From NCBI GenBank assembly GCA_002329665.1, contig DCTV01000010.1, forward strand, positions 604-24,870: a DNA stretch of 24,267 nucleotides. Direction: 5' to 3'. Below the pieces are notes generated by a model. It saw only the letters and a program-made list of their open reading frames with translations, made no database searches and was not told the DNA's origin. The position numbers and the translations under genes were made by a program. Positions within the stretch are counted from its first letter, which is position 1; each line of letters opens with the position of its first letter. The stretch comes from Christensenella sp. UBA1431 (GTDB lineage: Bacteria; Bacillota; Clostridia; Christensenellales; UBA1431). Shown here in pieces: positions 16,413-24,267 of this stretch.

Positions 16413-17363
16413 ATGCGCATCTGCTTCATGGGCACGCCCGATTTCGGCGCGGTGATCCTGGAAAGGCTCATGGATAAAGGCCATGACGTCGTCGCGGCCG
16501 TCACCCAGCCCGACCGTCCGGCGGGGCGGGGGAAAAAGCCGCGCCCTTCGCCGGTGAAGACGCTCGCGCTGAGGCGCGGCGTGCCGGTGCTCCAGTTCGG
16601 GCGCGTGCGCGCCCCAAAGGCCGTCGCGGCCGTGCGGGAACTCGCGCCGGACGTCTGCGTGACCGCGGCGTTCGGGCAGATTCTGAGCGAAGAATTCCTC
16701 GCCGTCCCCCCGCTCGGTGTCGTCAACGTGCACGGGTCGCTCCTGCCAAGGTACCGGGGGCCGGCGCCGATCCAGTGGGCCGTCGTCAACGGCGAGACCG
16801 AAACGGGCGTGACCACGATGTACACGGACGCGGGCGTGGACACCGGCGACATCCTTTTGCAGCGCGCGCTCGCCATCGGCGAGGACGAGACGGCGGGCGA
16901 GCTTTTCGCGCGCATGGCCGAACTGGGCGCGGAGGTGCTCGACGAATCGCTGAGGCTCCTCGAAGCCGGGACGGCGCCGAGGACGCCGCAGGACCACGCG
17001 AAGGCGACGCATTTCCCGGCGATCACCAAGGCCATGGCCCAAATCGACTGGGAAAAGGACGCGAAAGTCGTGTGCGACCTGGTGCGGGGCATGCACCCAT
17101 GGCCGGTCGCATATTCGCGGCACGGGGACACAGTCCTCAGGTTCCACAGGGTGCGCGCCGCCGCGGGGACGGGCCGCCCGGGAGAAGTGCTTTGCGCAAA
17201 CCCGAAAACAGGCCTTGTGGTGGCGGCGGGCAGCGGAGCCGTAGAGGTGCTCGAACTGCAGGCTCCCGGCGCGAAGCGGATGGCCGCGCGCGAATACCTG
17301 CGGGGACACACGGTGCAGACAGGCCGTATATTCGGCCGGGGAGGGCGGCATGCAGGGGATTGA
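16413..17363 (+). CDS. fmt: Methionyl-tRNA formyltransferase
   Basis: Transfers a formyl group from 10-formyltetrahydrofolate to initiator Met-tRNA; 316 aa. The formyltransferase domain shows RICFMGTPDFG, the catalytic Asn and His in VNVHGSL (N105, H107), the folate-binding SLLPRYRG (109-116) and the catalytic Asp in DTGDIL (D143 or D146 by alignment; E. coli D144). The usual HAS is HGS here. A C-terminal OB-like tRNA-binding domain follows, beginning around FPAITKAMAQIDW. The end overlaps rsmB by 14 bases. In many Clostridia a zinc metallopeptidase gene sits between fmt and rsmB; it is absent here. Confidence 0.97.
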   Translation: MRICFMGTPDFGAVILERLMDKGHDVVAAVTQPDRPAGRGKKPRPSPVKTLALRRGVPVLQFGRVRAPKAVAAVRELAPDVCVTAAFGQILSEEFLAVPPLGVVNVHGSLLPRYRGPAPIQWAVVNGETETGVTTMYTDAGVDTGDILLQRALAIGEDETAGELFARMAELGAEVLDESLRLLEAGTAPRTPQDHAKATHFPAITKAMAQIDWEKDAKVVCDLVRGMHPWPVAYSRHGDTVLRFHRVRAAAGTGRPGEVLCANPKTGLVVAAGSGAVEVLELQAPGAKRMAAREYLRGHTVQTGRIFGRGGRHAGD

Positions 17364-18693
17364 AACGAGGAAGACGGTCTTAAACCTCCTTCTGGCGGTG
17401 GACCGGGACGGGGCGTATTCGAACCTCGCGCTGAAGGAAGCGCTGGGCTCGGGCGGATACGGCTCCAGGGACGCGGCCTTTATCACCGGCCTTTTTTACG
17501 GCACGCTCGAAAACATACTGCGCATCGACTACATCATCGGGCTCTACGCCAGGGGCCGGCGGCTGCACCGCGTGGTGCGCTGCGCCCTGCGCATGGGCGT
17601 GCAGCAGATGCTCTTCATGCGCGTGCCCGAATCGGCGGCCATCGACACCAGCGTCGAACTCGTGCGGTTGGCGGGGAAGAGGCAGCTTTGCGCTTTCACC
17701 AACGCGGTGCTCAGGAAGGTTGCCCAGAACCGCGAGAACATCCCCTACCCGGACCCCGAAAAGGACCCCGTCCGCTACCTGAGCGTGATGTACAGCTGCC
17801 CTCAGGACGTCACCGCGATGTGGCTCGAAACATACGGTTTCAGGTTCACGCAGGACCTGGCGGCCTATGCCGCCGTGCCGGGGACCACAACCGTTCGCAC
17901 CAACCTCCTCAAGACCACGGCGCCCCAGCTTTCCAAGGAGCTGATGGCGCGGGGCGCGCGCGTGGAGCGAGCGAGGTACTTCCCCTCCGCGCTGTCGGTG
18001 CGCGGCCTGGGAGACGTGACGGCCAACCCGCTGTTCCAGCAGGGCATGTTCAGCGTCATGGGGGAGGCGTCCATGCTGGCCGTGCACGCGCTGGACCCCC
18101 GGCCAGGCCAGCGGATACTGGACGCCTGCGCCGCCCCCGGCGGGAAGACGGCGTACATCGCCGAGCGCATGGAGAACCGCGGGCGCCTTTATGCGTGGGA
18201 CAGGCACCCGCACCGCGTGCGTCTGGCCAAGGCGACGCTGCTGCGCCTGGGCGTACCCGACGTGGAGCTCGCCGTGCGCGACGCGACGCGCGCCGACCCG
18301 GAACTTTTCGGCGTGCTGGACGGCGTTCTCGTCGACGCGCCCTGTTCCGGCCTGGGCGTGATGGTCGGCAAGCCGGACATCCGCCTCACCAGGTGCGCCA
18401 CGGCCATCGAGGCGCTCGCCGGGGTACAGGAGGCGCTCCTTGACGCGGTCTTAGCGTACCTCCGCCCGGGCGGCGCGCTCGTCTACTGCACCTGCACGAT
18501 CTCGCGCGCCGAGAACGAGGAAGTCGTCGCGCGCTTCCTTGAAAAGCACCGCGGCTTCGAACCCGACGACTGGGGCCGCCTCCTGCCCGAAGGCATCGAT
18601 CCCGCCCGGATTAGCATGGGGTGCCTCCAGCTTTTCCCGCATATTGACGGCACGGACGGGTTCTTCATCGCGAGGCTGGTGAGGCGGGAATGA
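17350..18693 (+). CDS. rsmB: 16S rRNA (cytosine-967 C5) methyltransferase
   Basis: An S-adenosylmethionine-dependent enzyme that methylates C967 of 16S rRNA; 447 aa. The N-terminal 130 or so residues form a NusB-like RNA-binding domain (TRKTVLNLLLAVDRDGAYSN; FTNAVLRKV). The Rossmann methyltransferase domain has the SAM-binding DACAAPGGKT (258-267), the DAPCSGLG motif with Cys332, and the VYCTCTI motif with Cys382; together these two cysteines act in covalent catalysis. ATG 17350 is preceded by GGGGAGGG and lies inside the end of fmt. The stop overlaps rlmN as ATGA. Confidence 0.96.
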   Translation: MQGIETRKTVLNLLLAVDRDGAYSNLALKEALGSGGYGSRDAAFITGLFYGTLENILRIDYIIGLYARGRRLHRVVRCALRMGVQQMLFMRVPESAAIDTSVELVRLAGKRQLCAFTNAVLRKVAQNRENIPYPDPEKDPVRYLSVMYSCPQDVTAMWLETYGFRFTQDLAAYAAVPGTTTVRTNLLKTTAPQLSKELMARGARVERARYFPSALSVRGLGDVTANPLFQQGMFSVMGEASMLAVHALDPRPGQRILDACAAPGGKTAYIAERMENRGRLYAWDRHPHRVRLAKATLLRLGVPDVELAVRDATRADPELFGVLDGVLVDAPCSGLGVMVGKPDIRLTRCATAIEALAGVQEALLDAVLAYLRPGGALVYCTCTISRAENEEVVARFLEKHRGFEPDDWGRLLPEGIDPARISMGCLQLFPHIDGTDGFFIARLVRRE

Positions 18694-19772
18694 GCGCCCT
18701 GCCGCTGCTGGGGATGAGCGAGGGCGAACTCACGGCGTTCGTGGAGGGGATGGGCGAGAGCGCCTACCGCGCGCGCCAGATACGCGCTTCGCTCCTCAAG
18801 GGGCTTTCGTTCGATGAGATGACCGACCTTCCCAAAGCGTTCCGGGGCGAACTTCATCGCCGCGCCGTCACCGGCATCCCGCGGATCGTGAAGGCCCTCG
18901 GCCCCGACGAGGACGATACTTATAAGTTCCTGTTCTCATTTAAGGACGGGCAGGCCGTAGAGGGCGTGCTCATGGCCTACCGGTACGGGAACACGCTGTG
19001 CGTCTCCACGCAGGTGGGCTGCGCGATGGGCTGCGCTTTCTGCGCGTCGGGCCTCGGCGGGAAGGTGCGCGACCTGGCTCCCTTCGAGATGCTCGGCGAG
19101 GTCGTCGCCGCCGGGGCGTACGTGCGGGGCGCGCGGGCCCTGGGCCCCGACCGGCGGCCCGTGGACAACGTGGTGCTGATGGGGAGCGGCGAGCCGCTGG
19201 ACAATTTCGACAACGTCGTGACCTTCCTTAAAATGCTCGGCGACCCCGGCGGGCTGAACATGAGCATGCGGCACGTGTCCGTGTCCACCTGCGGCCTGCC
19301 CGGGCGCATGCGGGCGCTCACGGACACGGGGCTTCGCGTCACGCTCTGCGTTTCCCTGCACGCCCCCAACGACGGGATACGAAAGCGGCTCATGCCGGTG
19401 GCTTCGAGGTATCCCATAGGGGAAGTGGTGGATGCGGCACGTTACCACGTACGGCGCACCGGGCGCAGGGTGATCTTCGAATACATCCTGGTGAAGGGCG
19501 TCAACGACAGGCCGGAGCACGCCGTGGAACTGGCCGCCCGCCTGAGAGGGATGCAGTGCCACGTGAACCTTATACCGTGTAACCCCGTGGACCACGCGGA
19601 TTTTTGCGCCCCGGCGCCCGCGGTGACGGCGCGGTTCGAACGGGAGCTGAAAAACGCGCATATCTCCTGCACGCGGCGGCGCGTCCTCGGCGCGGACATC
19701 GAGGGCGCGTGCGGGCAGCTGAAAAGACGCACGGTCACCGGACAGGAACCGCCCGAAGGAGAGGACCCATGA
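18690..19772 (+). CDS. rlmN: 23S rRNA (adenine-2503 C2)/tRNA (adenine-37 C2) methyltransferase RlmN
   Basis: A radical-SAM enzyme that adds methyl to C2 of A2503 in 23S rRNA, and in known members A37 of some tRNAs; 360 aa. The iron-sulfur cluster motif is CAMGCAFC (C111, C115, C118). The two extra cysteines of the mechanism correspond to C104 in LCVSTQVG and C341 in EGACGQL. GSGEPLDNFDN binds SAM, and SVSTCGLPGRM and CVSLHAPND are further family blocks. No Cfr-specific feature was recognised, and the genomic position (after rsmB) is that of RlmN. ATG 18690 overlaps the rsmB stop by four bases, and its own stop overlaps the phosphatase start in the same way. Confidence 0.96.
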   Translation: MSALPLLGMSEGELTAFVEGMGESAYRARQIRASLLKGLSFDEMTDLPKAFRGELHRRAVTGIPRIVKALGPDEDDTYKFLFSFKDGQAVEGVLMAYRYGNTLCVSTQVGCAMGCAFCASGLGGKVRDLAPFEMLGEVVAAGAYVRGARALGPDRRPVDNVVLMGSGEPLDNFDNVVTFLKMLGDPGGLNMSMRHVSVSTCGLPGRMRALTDTGLRVTLCVSLHAPNDGIRKRLMPVASRYPIGEVVDAARYHVRRTGRRVIFEYILVKGVNDRPEHAVELAARLRGMQCHVNLIPCNPVDHADFCAPAPAVTARFERELKNAHISCTRRRVLGADIEGACGQLKRRTVTGQEPPEGEDP

Positions 19773-20506
19773 TCTTCTGCGCACGCAGCCACATCGGCAA
19801 CCGAAGGAAACGCAACGAAGACTGCTACCACGTCCCCGAAGACGGGCGGGGCAGGAGCCTGTTCGTCGTCGCGGACGGCATGGGCGGCCTGAGCTACGGT
19901 AACGCGGCCAGCCGCGCGACGGTGGACGCCGTGGTGAAGGCCGTGGAGGAGGAAAGCGGCCTGCTGCCCGCGCGCCTGATTTTCGACGCGGCCAACGCGG
20001 CCAACGTCCTCGTACGGCGTATCGCAACGAAGGCCGGCCAAAACACGGTGATGGGCTCGACGCTCACGCTCGCGCTCGTCGAGGACGCCCAGGTCTACGT
20101 CGGGAACGTGGGGGACAGCCGCGCCTATCTCCTCGACGGCCGGGGGCTGACCCGCATCACGCGCGACCACACGTACGTGGACGAACTCGTGCGCGCGGGG
20201 CTGATAGCGCCGGGGGAGGCGCGCGCGCACCCGCAGCGCCACGCGATCACCCGCGCGATAGGCATCAAGGAGAAGGTGGACATCGACGTATTCGAAGTCC
20301 AGTGGCAGCGGGGGGACACGCTGCTGCTCTGCTCGGACGGGCTGTCCAACCACGTCGGGGACGCGCAGATCGAGCTGATCCTGAAAAGGGACGGAGGCCT
20401 CGGCGCCGCGGCCGACGCGCTGGTCGAAACGGCGCTCCGAAACGGGGGCGACGACAACATTACGGTGGTGCTGGCGCAAAACCTCGACGGGGAGGTGCCT
20501 GCATGA
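19769..20506 (+). CDS. prpC: PP2C-family Ser/Thr protein phosphatase (PrpC/Stp)
   Basis: A Mn2+/Mg2+-dependent phosphatase that reverses phosphorylation by the adjacent PASTA kinase; 245 aa, soluble. Metal-binding motifs are complete: RNED (15-18), ADGMGG (35-40), GNVGDSRAY, CSDGLSN (188-194) and GGDDNITVV (226-234). ATG 19769 gives the expected N-terminus and follows GAAGGAGAGG. Earlier in-frame codons lie inside rlmN and are not used. It is linked to rlmN and to the kinase by ATGA overlaps on both sides, which should keep phosphatase and kinase levels in step. Confidence 0.95.
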   Translation: MIFCARSHIGNRRKRNEDCYHVPEDGRGRSLFVVADGMGGLSYGNAASRATVDAVVKAVEEESGLLPARLIFDAANAANVLVRRIATKAGQNTVMGSTLTLALVEDAQVYVGNVGDSRAYLLDGRGLTRITRDHTYVDELVRAGLIAPGEARAHPQRHAITRAIGIKEKVDIDVFEVQWQRGDTLLLCSDGLSNHVGDAQIELILKRDGGLGAAADALVETALRNGGDDNITVVLAQNLDGEVPA

Positions 20507-21939
20507 TCGGGACGCTGCTGATGGGCCGGTACCGCCTCACGGAACTGGTCGGTTCGGGCGGTATGGCCAACGTTTACCTCGCCCGCGACGAGAAAGAGGA
20601 CCGGGAAGTCGCCGTGAAGGTGCTCAAGGACGAACACGCGGACAACGGCGTGCTGGTGGAGCGGTTCGAGAGCGAGGGGCGCGCGGGAAAGCTTTTACAC
20701 CACAGGAACATCGTGCGCGTGTACGACACCGGGGAGGAAGGCGGCAGGCGCTTCATCGTGATGGAGTACGCGCGGGGCGTGACGCTCAAGGAGGTCATCA
20801 AGCAGCGCATTAGTCTCGACCCCGAGGCGTGCATCGACATCGCTGTCCAGGTACTCAGGGCGCTTGCCCACGCGCACGCGAAAGGCATCGTGCACAGGGA
20901 CGTGAAGCCGCACAACATCCTGCTGCAGGCCAACGGCGACGTGAAGGTGTACGACTTCGGGATCGCGCAGACGATCGGCGAGAAGAGGGCCGGCGAGGAA
21001 AAAACCAGCGTGATGGGCACGGTCTACTACCTTTCGCCGGAACAGGCGCGCGCGGAGCCGGCCGAGGTGCGCAGCGACATCTATTCGTTCGGCATCACGC
21101 TTTTCGAGATGCTCACGGGGACCGTCCCCTTTACGGGGACGTCGGTGATCGACGTGGCCAAAAAGCACCTGAACGAAGAGGTGCCGGCCCCCCGGAGCGT
21201 CGATGAGCGGATACCGAAGAGCCTCAACGACATCGTCCGCAAGGCGACGCGCAAGAACCTCAGGCTGCGCTACAGGAGCGCCTGGGAGATGCGGCGGGAC
21301 CTGATGCGCGCCCGCCGGGAGCCCGACGGCGATTTCGTGCGCGTGAAAGAGGAACGGCTTCCTGCGGGGAGCGAGCGCGAAAAGCCGCAGCCCGACAGGG
21401 CGAGGCGGCGCATGTACGCCATCGTCGGCGCCGTGATCGTGCTCGTGATGGTCACGGTCGCCGTCCTCGTGTTCGGGAGCGTTCCGCCCGAACAGGGGCA
21501 GCGGGTGGTCTCTGTCCTCGGCCTCCAGCAGGGCAGGGCGGAATCGAAGCTGGAGGACCTGGGGTTCGTTCCCGACGTCGTCATCGAGCCGGATTCCGAG
21601 GAACCCGCGGGCACGGTGTTCAGGCAAGAGCCCGCCGAGGGGGAGACGCTTGTTCCGGGCGGCGTCGTACGCATATTCGTGAGCGCGGGCGTGTCCATGG
21701 GGACCATGCCCGATGTGCTGGACATGAAGCTCTCCGACGCGAAAGCCGTCATCAAGAAAAACAATTTAACGGTGGGCGAGGTCACGCAGGTAACCAGCGA
21801 CGAACCGAGCGGATACGTCGTCCGCCAGGACCCGGAGCCCGGGGACGAGCTGATGCCCAACTCGCAGGTGGACCTCTGGGTCAGCGCGGGGCCCGAGGAA
21901 CTGCCGGAAGAAACGGCGGCGGCCGCGGAGGCGCCGTGA
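20503..21939 (+). CDS. prkC: Membrane Ser/Thr protein kinase with two PASTA domains (PrkC/StkP family)
   Basis: A receptor-type kinase of 478 aa that in related Bacillota responds to muropeptides or lipid II and controls cell-wall growth, division or spore germination. The cytoplasmic Hanks-type kinase domain has the glycine loop GSGGMANVY (17-25), ATP lysine K39, HRDVKPHN (131-138), DFG (151-153) and an activation segment EKTSVMGTVYYLSPE (166-180) with phosphorylatable Thr/Ser. A basic juxtamembrane stretch precedes one transmembrane helix (about 304-326). Only two extracellular PASTA repeats follow (about 335-396 and 402-463), ending in an Ala/Glu-rich tail; many relatives have three or more. 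The start at ATG 20503 follows GGGGAGGTG and gives a complete kinase N-terminus. It is coupled to the PP2C gene upstream and to rsgA downstream. Confidence 0.96.
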   Translation: MIGTLLMGRYRLTELVGSGGMANVYLARDEKEDREVAVKVLKDEHADNGVLVERFESEGRAGKLLHHRNIVRVYDTGEEGGRRFIVMEYARGVTLKEVIKQRISLDPEACIDIAVQVLRALAHAHAKGIVHRDVKPHNILLQANGDVKVYDFGIAQTIGEKRAGEEKTSVMGTVYYLSPEQARAEPAEVRSDIYSFGITLFEMLTGTVPFTGTSVIDVAKKHLNEEVPAPRSVDERIPKSLNDIVRKATRKNLRLRYRSAWEMRRDLMRARREPDGDFVRVKEERLPAGSEREKPQPDRARRRMYAIVGAVIVLVMVTVAVLVFGSVPPEQGQRVVSVLGLQQGRAESKLEDLGFVPDVVIEPDSEEPAGTVFRQEPAEGETLVPGGVVRIFVSAGVSMGTMPDVLDMKLSDAKAVIKKNNLTVGEVTQVTSDEPSGYVVRQDPEPGDELMPNSQVDLWVSAGPEELPEETAAAAEAP

Positions 21940-22823
21940 TGCGCGGGGTGATCGTCAAGGGGGTAGGCGGGTTCTACACCGTCGAGACCGAGGACGGGCG
22001 GCTGCACACCTGCCGCGCGCGCGGACGGTTCAGGCGGGAGGGCCTCAGGCCCCTGGTCGGGGACAGGGTGGAAATCACTCCGGAGACGGACACGGCCGAG
22101 GGACGCATCGATACGATCCTCGCGCGGAGCAACGAATGGACCCGCCCGCCGGTGGCCAACCTGGACAAGCTCGTGGTCGTGCTCTCGGCGCACTGGCCCA
22201 AGCCCGACCTCCTCTTATGCGACAGGCTCCTCCTCGACGCCGGCATCCGGGACGTGGCGGCCGTCGTGTGCGTCAACAAATGCGACCTGGCCAAGGCGGA
22301 GACCGTGCGCACGCTTACGGAGGAATACGCTTCGTGCGGGCATCCCGTCGTACGCACGTCGGCGAAGACGGGCGAGGGACTGGGGGCGCTGCTCTCGGAG
22401 CTTACAGGCTGCGTCTCCGGCCTTGCGGGACAGTCCGGCGTCGGGAAGTCCTCGCTCTTAAACGCGATCGTTCCTGCGTTCGGCCTTGAAACGGGCGGGC
22501 GCGCGGCGCGGACGGCCCGCGGGAAGCACACCACGCGGCACGCGGAGCTTTTGTCCCTTCCGGGGGGCGGGCGCGTCGTGGACACGCCGGGGTTTAGCCT
22601 GCTTCATACGGGGGACATACCCCCGGGGGACCTCGGCGGGTACTACCCCGAGTTCGCCCCCCACAGCGGCGGCTGCGCGTTCAAGGCCTGCCTGCATAAG
22701 AGCGAGCCGGACTGCGCGGTAAAGGCGGCCGTTGGGGAAGGAAAGATACCGCGGGGGCGCTACGAAAGATACACCATTATTCTCGATACATTATTGGAAA
22801 GCAGGAGGACACGCTATGATTAA
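21939..22823 (+). CDS. rsgA: Small ribosomal subunit biogenesis GTPase RsgA
   Basis: A circularly permuted GTPase that checks late 30S subunit maturation; 294 aa. An N-terminal OB fold (GVGGFYTVETEDG; CRARGRFRREGLRPLVGDRV) precedes the permuted motifs in the order G4 NKCD (113-116), G5 SAKTG (141-145), G1 GQSGVGKS (164-171), switch KHTTRH and G3 DTPG (215-218). The C-terminal zinc site uses C246, C251, H253 and C259. ATG 21939 shares a base with the kinase stop (TGATG) and gives the family N-terminus; GTG 21936 is a possible alternative one codon earlier. It lies between the PASTA kinase and rpe, as in Bacillus, and overlaps rpe by eight bases. Confidence 0.96.
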   Translation: MRGVIVKGVGGFYTVETEDGRLHTCRARGRFRREGLRPLVGDRVEITPETDTAEGRIDTILARSNEWTRPPVANLDKLVVVLSAHWPKPDLLLCDRLLLDAGIRDVAAVVCVNKCDLAKAETVRTLTEEYASCGHPVVRTSAKTGEGLGALLSELTGCVSGLAGQSGVGKSSLLNAIVPAFGLETGGRAARTARGKHTTRHAELLSLPGGGRVVDTPGFSLLHTGDIPPGDLGGYYPEFAPHSGGCAFKACLHKSEPDCAVKAAVGEGKIPRGRYERYTIILDTLLESRRTRYD

Positions 22824-23466
22824 AATCGCACCATCCATCCTATCGGCCGATTTCGCCGCCATGGGCGAGGCGGTGGAGCAGCTCGGGCGCTGGGGCGCGG
22901 ACTATGTGCACTGCGACGTCATGGACGGGCTGTACGTCCCCAACATCACGTTCGGGCAGGGCATGGTCGCGGCCCTGAAGCAAAGGACGGACCTGCCGCT
23001 TGACGTACACCTGATGGTCGAAGCGCCGGAGAGGCACTTCGACAGCTTCATCGACGCGGGCGCCGACATCCTCACCTTCCATGTCGAGGCGTGCAGGCAT
23101 CCGCACCGCGGGCTTCAGGCCATACGCAACCGCAAGGTGAAGTCGGGTATCGTATTGAACCCCGGCACGCCGGTTCAGGCGCTGGACTACCTCTACGAGG
23201 AAGCCGACATGATCCTTTTCATGTCCGTGAACCCCGGCTTCGGCGGACAGGCCTTCATCCCGTCGGTCATAGACAAGATCGAGAAGGCGGCCAACGAGAT
23301 CGCGCGCCGGAACCTCAGGGTCGAGATCGAGGTCGACGGCGGCGTGAACGCGAAAAACGCCCGGCGGCTCATCGACGCGGGCGCGAACGTGCTGGTGGCC
23401 GGGAGCGCGGTGTTCCTTTCCGAGGACCCGGCAAAGACGATAAAAGCACTGCGGTCGGGGGAATAG
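22816..23466 (+). CDS. rpe: Ribulose-phosphate 3-epimerase
   Basis: Interconverts ribulose 5-phosphate and xylulose 5-phosphate in the pentose phosphate pathway; a 216-aa TIM-barrel metalloenzyme. Metal and catalytic residues are visible: H32 and D34 in HCDVMDG, H65 in DVHLMV, and D174 in VDGGVN. Also seen are IAPSILSADF, the flexible loop SVNPGFGGQAFIP and the phosphate-binding VAGSAVF. AGGAGGA (22803-22809) sits six bases before ATG 22816, which overlaps the end of rsgA; earlier in-frame codons are not part of the family. Confidence 0.97.
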   Translation: MIKIAPSILSADFAAMGEAVEQLGRWGADYVHCDVMDGLYVPNITFGQGMVAALKQRTDLPLDVHLMVEAPERHFDSFIDAGADILTFHVEACRHPHRGLQAIRNRKVKSGIVLNPGTPVQALDYLYEEADMILFMSVNPGFGGQAFIPSVIDKIEKAANEIARRNLRVEIEVDGGVNAKNARRLIDAGANVLVAGSAVFLSEDPAKTIKALRSGE

Positions 23467-23468
23467 AA

Positions 23469-24104
23469 TTGAAAGCGCTGGTACTGGGGGCGGGCACACC
23501 GCCCCCTTACGAACTGCTGCAAAAGCATATGCATAGCGCGTCGCTCGTCGTGTGCGCGGACGGTGCCGCCGACTGGGCCGCGGCCCGCGGCATCCGGCCA
23601 CACGTTATCGTCGGAGACATGGACTCCTGCGACGCGGGCACGTTACGAAGGCTCGAAGAGGACGGCGCGAGGGTAGTGCGCCTGCAAAGGCACAAGGACG
23701 AGACGGACGCCCAGGAAGCCGTGGACTACGCGCTTGGCGCCGGCGCGCAGGAGGTCGTCATGCTGGCGATGAGCGGGAGCCGCCTGGACCACACGCTCGC
23801 CAACATCCATCTGCTGGTGCGCATCGGGAAACGCGGCGCAAAGGGGCTCCTCTGCGACGCCCATAACGAGGTGCGCGCGGCCTGTTCGCCCCTTGAGATA
23901 AGCGCCCCCAAAGGCACGCTCCTCTCCATATTGCCGCTCACCGACGGTGTCAGGGTCCACAGCCTAAAAGGCCTCATGTACCCGCTCAACGGCGAACTAC
24001 TCCGCCCGGAGTTCCCGCGCGCGATCAGCAACGTTTTCGTGGAAGAAACCGCCAGGATAAACCTTGAGGGCGGTTGGGCGGCCGTTTTTCTTTCGCGGGA
24101 TTAA
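23469..24104 (+). CDS. thiN: Thiamine pyrophosphokinase
   Basis: Transfers pyrophosphate from ATP to thiamine to form the active cofactor thiamine diphosphate; 211 aa. Family motifs: CADGAADWA, VGDMDS, KDETDAQEAVDYAL and SGSRLDHTLAN in the catalytic domain, then the thiamine-binding beta domain with HSLKGLMYPLNG and ending RAISNVF. The start appears to be TTG 23469, two bases after the rpe stop, with only a G-rich weak ribosome site (23457-23461); it gives the expected MKALVLGAG N-terminus. It is the last of the tightly packed run from def and sits beside rsgA-rpe as in Bacillus. Confidence 0.94.
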   Translation: MKALVLGAGTPPPYELLQKHMHSASLVVCADGAADWAAARGIRPHVIVGDMDSCDAGTLRRLEEDGARVVRLQRHKDETDAQEAVDYALGAGAQEVVMLAMSGSRLDHTLANIHLLVRIGKRGAKGLLCDAHNEVRAACSPLEISAPKGTLLSILPLTDGVRVHSLKGLMYPLNGELLRPEFPRAISNVFVEETARINLEGGWAAVFLSRD

Positions 24105-24168
24105 AAACTGGTATCAATCCGCGCTGCCTGTGAGTATGATGGTAAAGAAAGTGCGGGAGTTGACGCTG

Positions 24169-24267
24169 ATGCGAGTGAAAAGATGGTTTCGCAGGCCCAA
24201 CAGGTTTTGGTGTATCGCGTGCGCGGTACTGGCAGCCGTGGTCGTGGCCTGCCTCCTCCCGTTATGA
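24169..24267 (+). CDS. Short single-pass membrane peptide, unknown function
   Basis: An open frame of 32 codons ends at the last base of the window. It has a strongly basic N-terminus (MRVKRWFRRPNRF), then a hydrophobic span of about 18 residues (WCIACAVLAAVVVACLLPL) containing two cysteines, and no soluble domain. GGGAG (24155-24159) lies nine bases before ATG 24169. In-frame ATGs at 24136 and 24139 would give 43 or 42 residues but lack a clear ribosome site. In Bacillus this position downstream of thiN holds spoVM; the present sequence does not resemble SpoVM. I do not recognise a family. The positive-inside topology makes a real peptide plausible, but a chance frame cannot be excluded. Confidence 0.5.
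   Translation: MRVKRWFRRPNRFWCIACAVLAAVVVACLLPL

Noticed and set aside
24066..24093. T-rich stretch at the end of thiN as an intrinsic terminator
   Set aside because: Only about three base pairs can form before the T run.

Overview
The window is a chromosomal housekeeping region from a GC-rich Bacillota, most likely in class Clostridia. Evidence is the gene content and order: RemA (DUF370), a YerC/YecD TrpR-like repressor next to pcrA and ligA, the run def-fmt-rsmB-rlmN-PP2C phosphatase-PASTA kinase-rsgA-rpe-thiN, a PdaB-type polysaccharide deacetylase and a clostridial SSB-like protein. Strong AGGAGG-type ribosome sites and sigma-A TATAAT boxes agree. A Christensenellales-like lineage would fit, but I cannot prove the order or genus. 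Sampled coding lines are about two-thirds G+C; gdhA is clearly lower. No rRNA, tRNA, CRISPR array, insertion sequence or phage gene was seen.

Layout. (1) 1-2232: 3' part of a type IIA topoisomerase A subunit (ParC/GyrA family), closed by a strong bidirectional terminator. (2) 2303-3742: gdhA on the minus strand with its own sigma-A promoter and a 70-nt leader that can fold over its own Shine-Dalgarno sequence. (3) 3954-5428: a membrane-anchored PdaB-like deacetylase followed by an SSB-like OB-fold protein. (4) 5429-5655: intergenic region with interleaved inverted repeats, a terminator-like hairpin and a promoter. (5) 5656-10215: yerC-pcrA-ligA with overlapping ends. (6) 10304-15883: yicC-remA-gmk-rpoZ-coaBC-priA behind an extended -10 promoter. 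(7) 15854-24104: def-fmt-rsmB-rlmN-prpC-prkC-rsgA-rpe-thiN, from a promoter whose -10 box contains the priA stop codon; most junctions overlap by a few bases. (8) 24105-24267: a short single-span membrane peptide ORF.

How the genes fit together. Groups 5-7 cover DNA repair and replication restart (PcrA, LigA, PriA), nucleotide and cofactor supply (Gmk, CoaBC, ThiN), transcription (RpoZ), initiator formylation and deformylation (Fmt, Def), ribosome modification and assembly (RsmB, RlmN, RsgA), the pentose phosphate pathway (Rpe) and a Ser/Thr phosphorylation switch (PrpC/PrkC) that probably senses peptidoglycan.

No new multi-gene system is evident. The most interesting signal is regulatory: the gdhA leader has three segments in which an anti-Shine-Dalgarno stretch can pair either with the ribosome site or with an upstream copy of the same sequence. 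Also worth a look are a GC-poor insertion in LigA, a structured intergenic element at 5456-5560, and the terminal membrane peptide.
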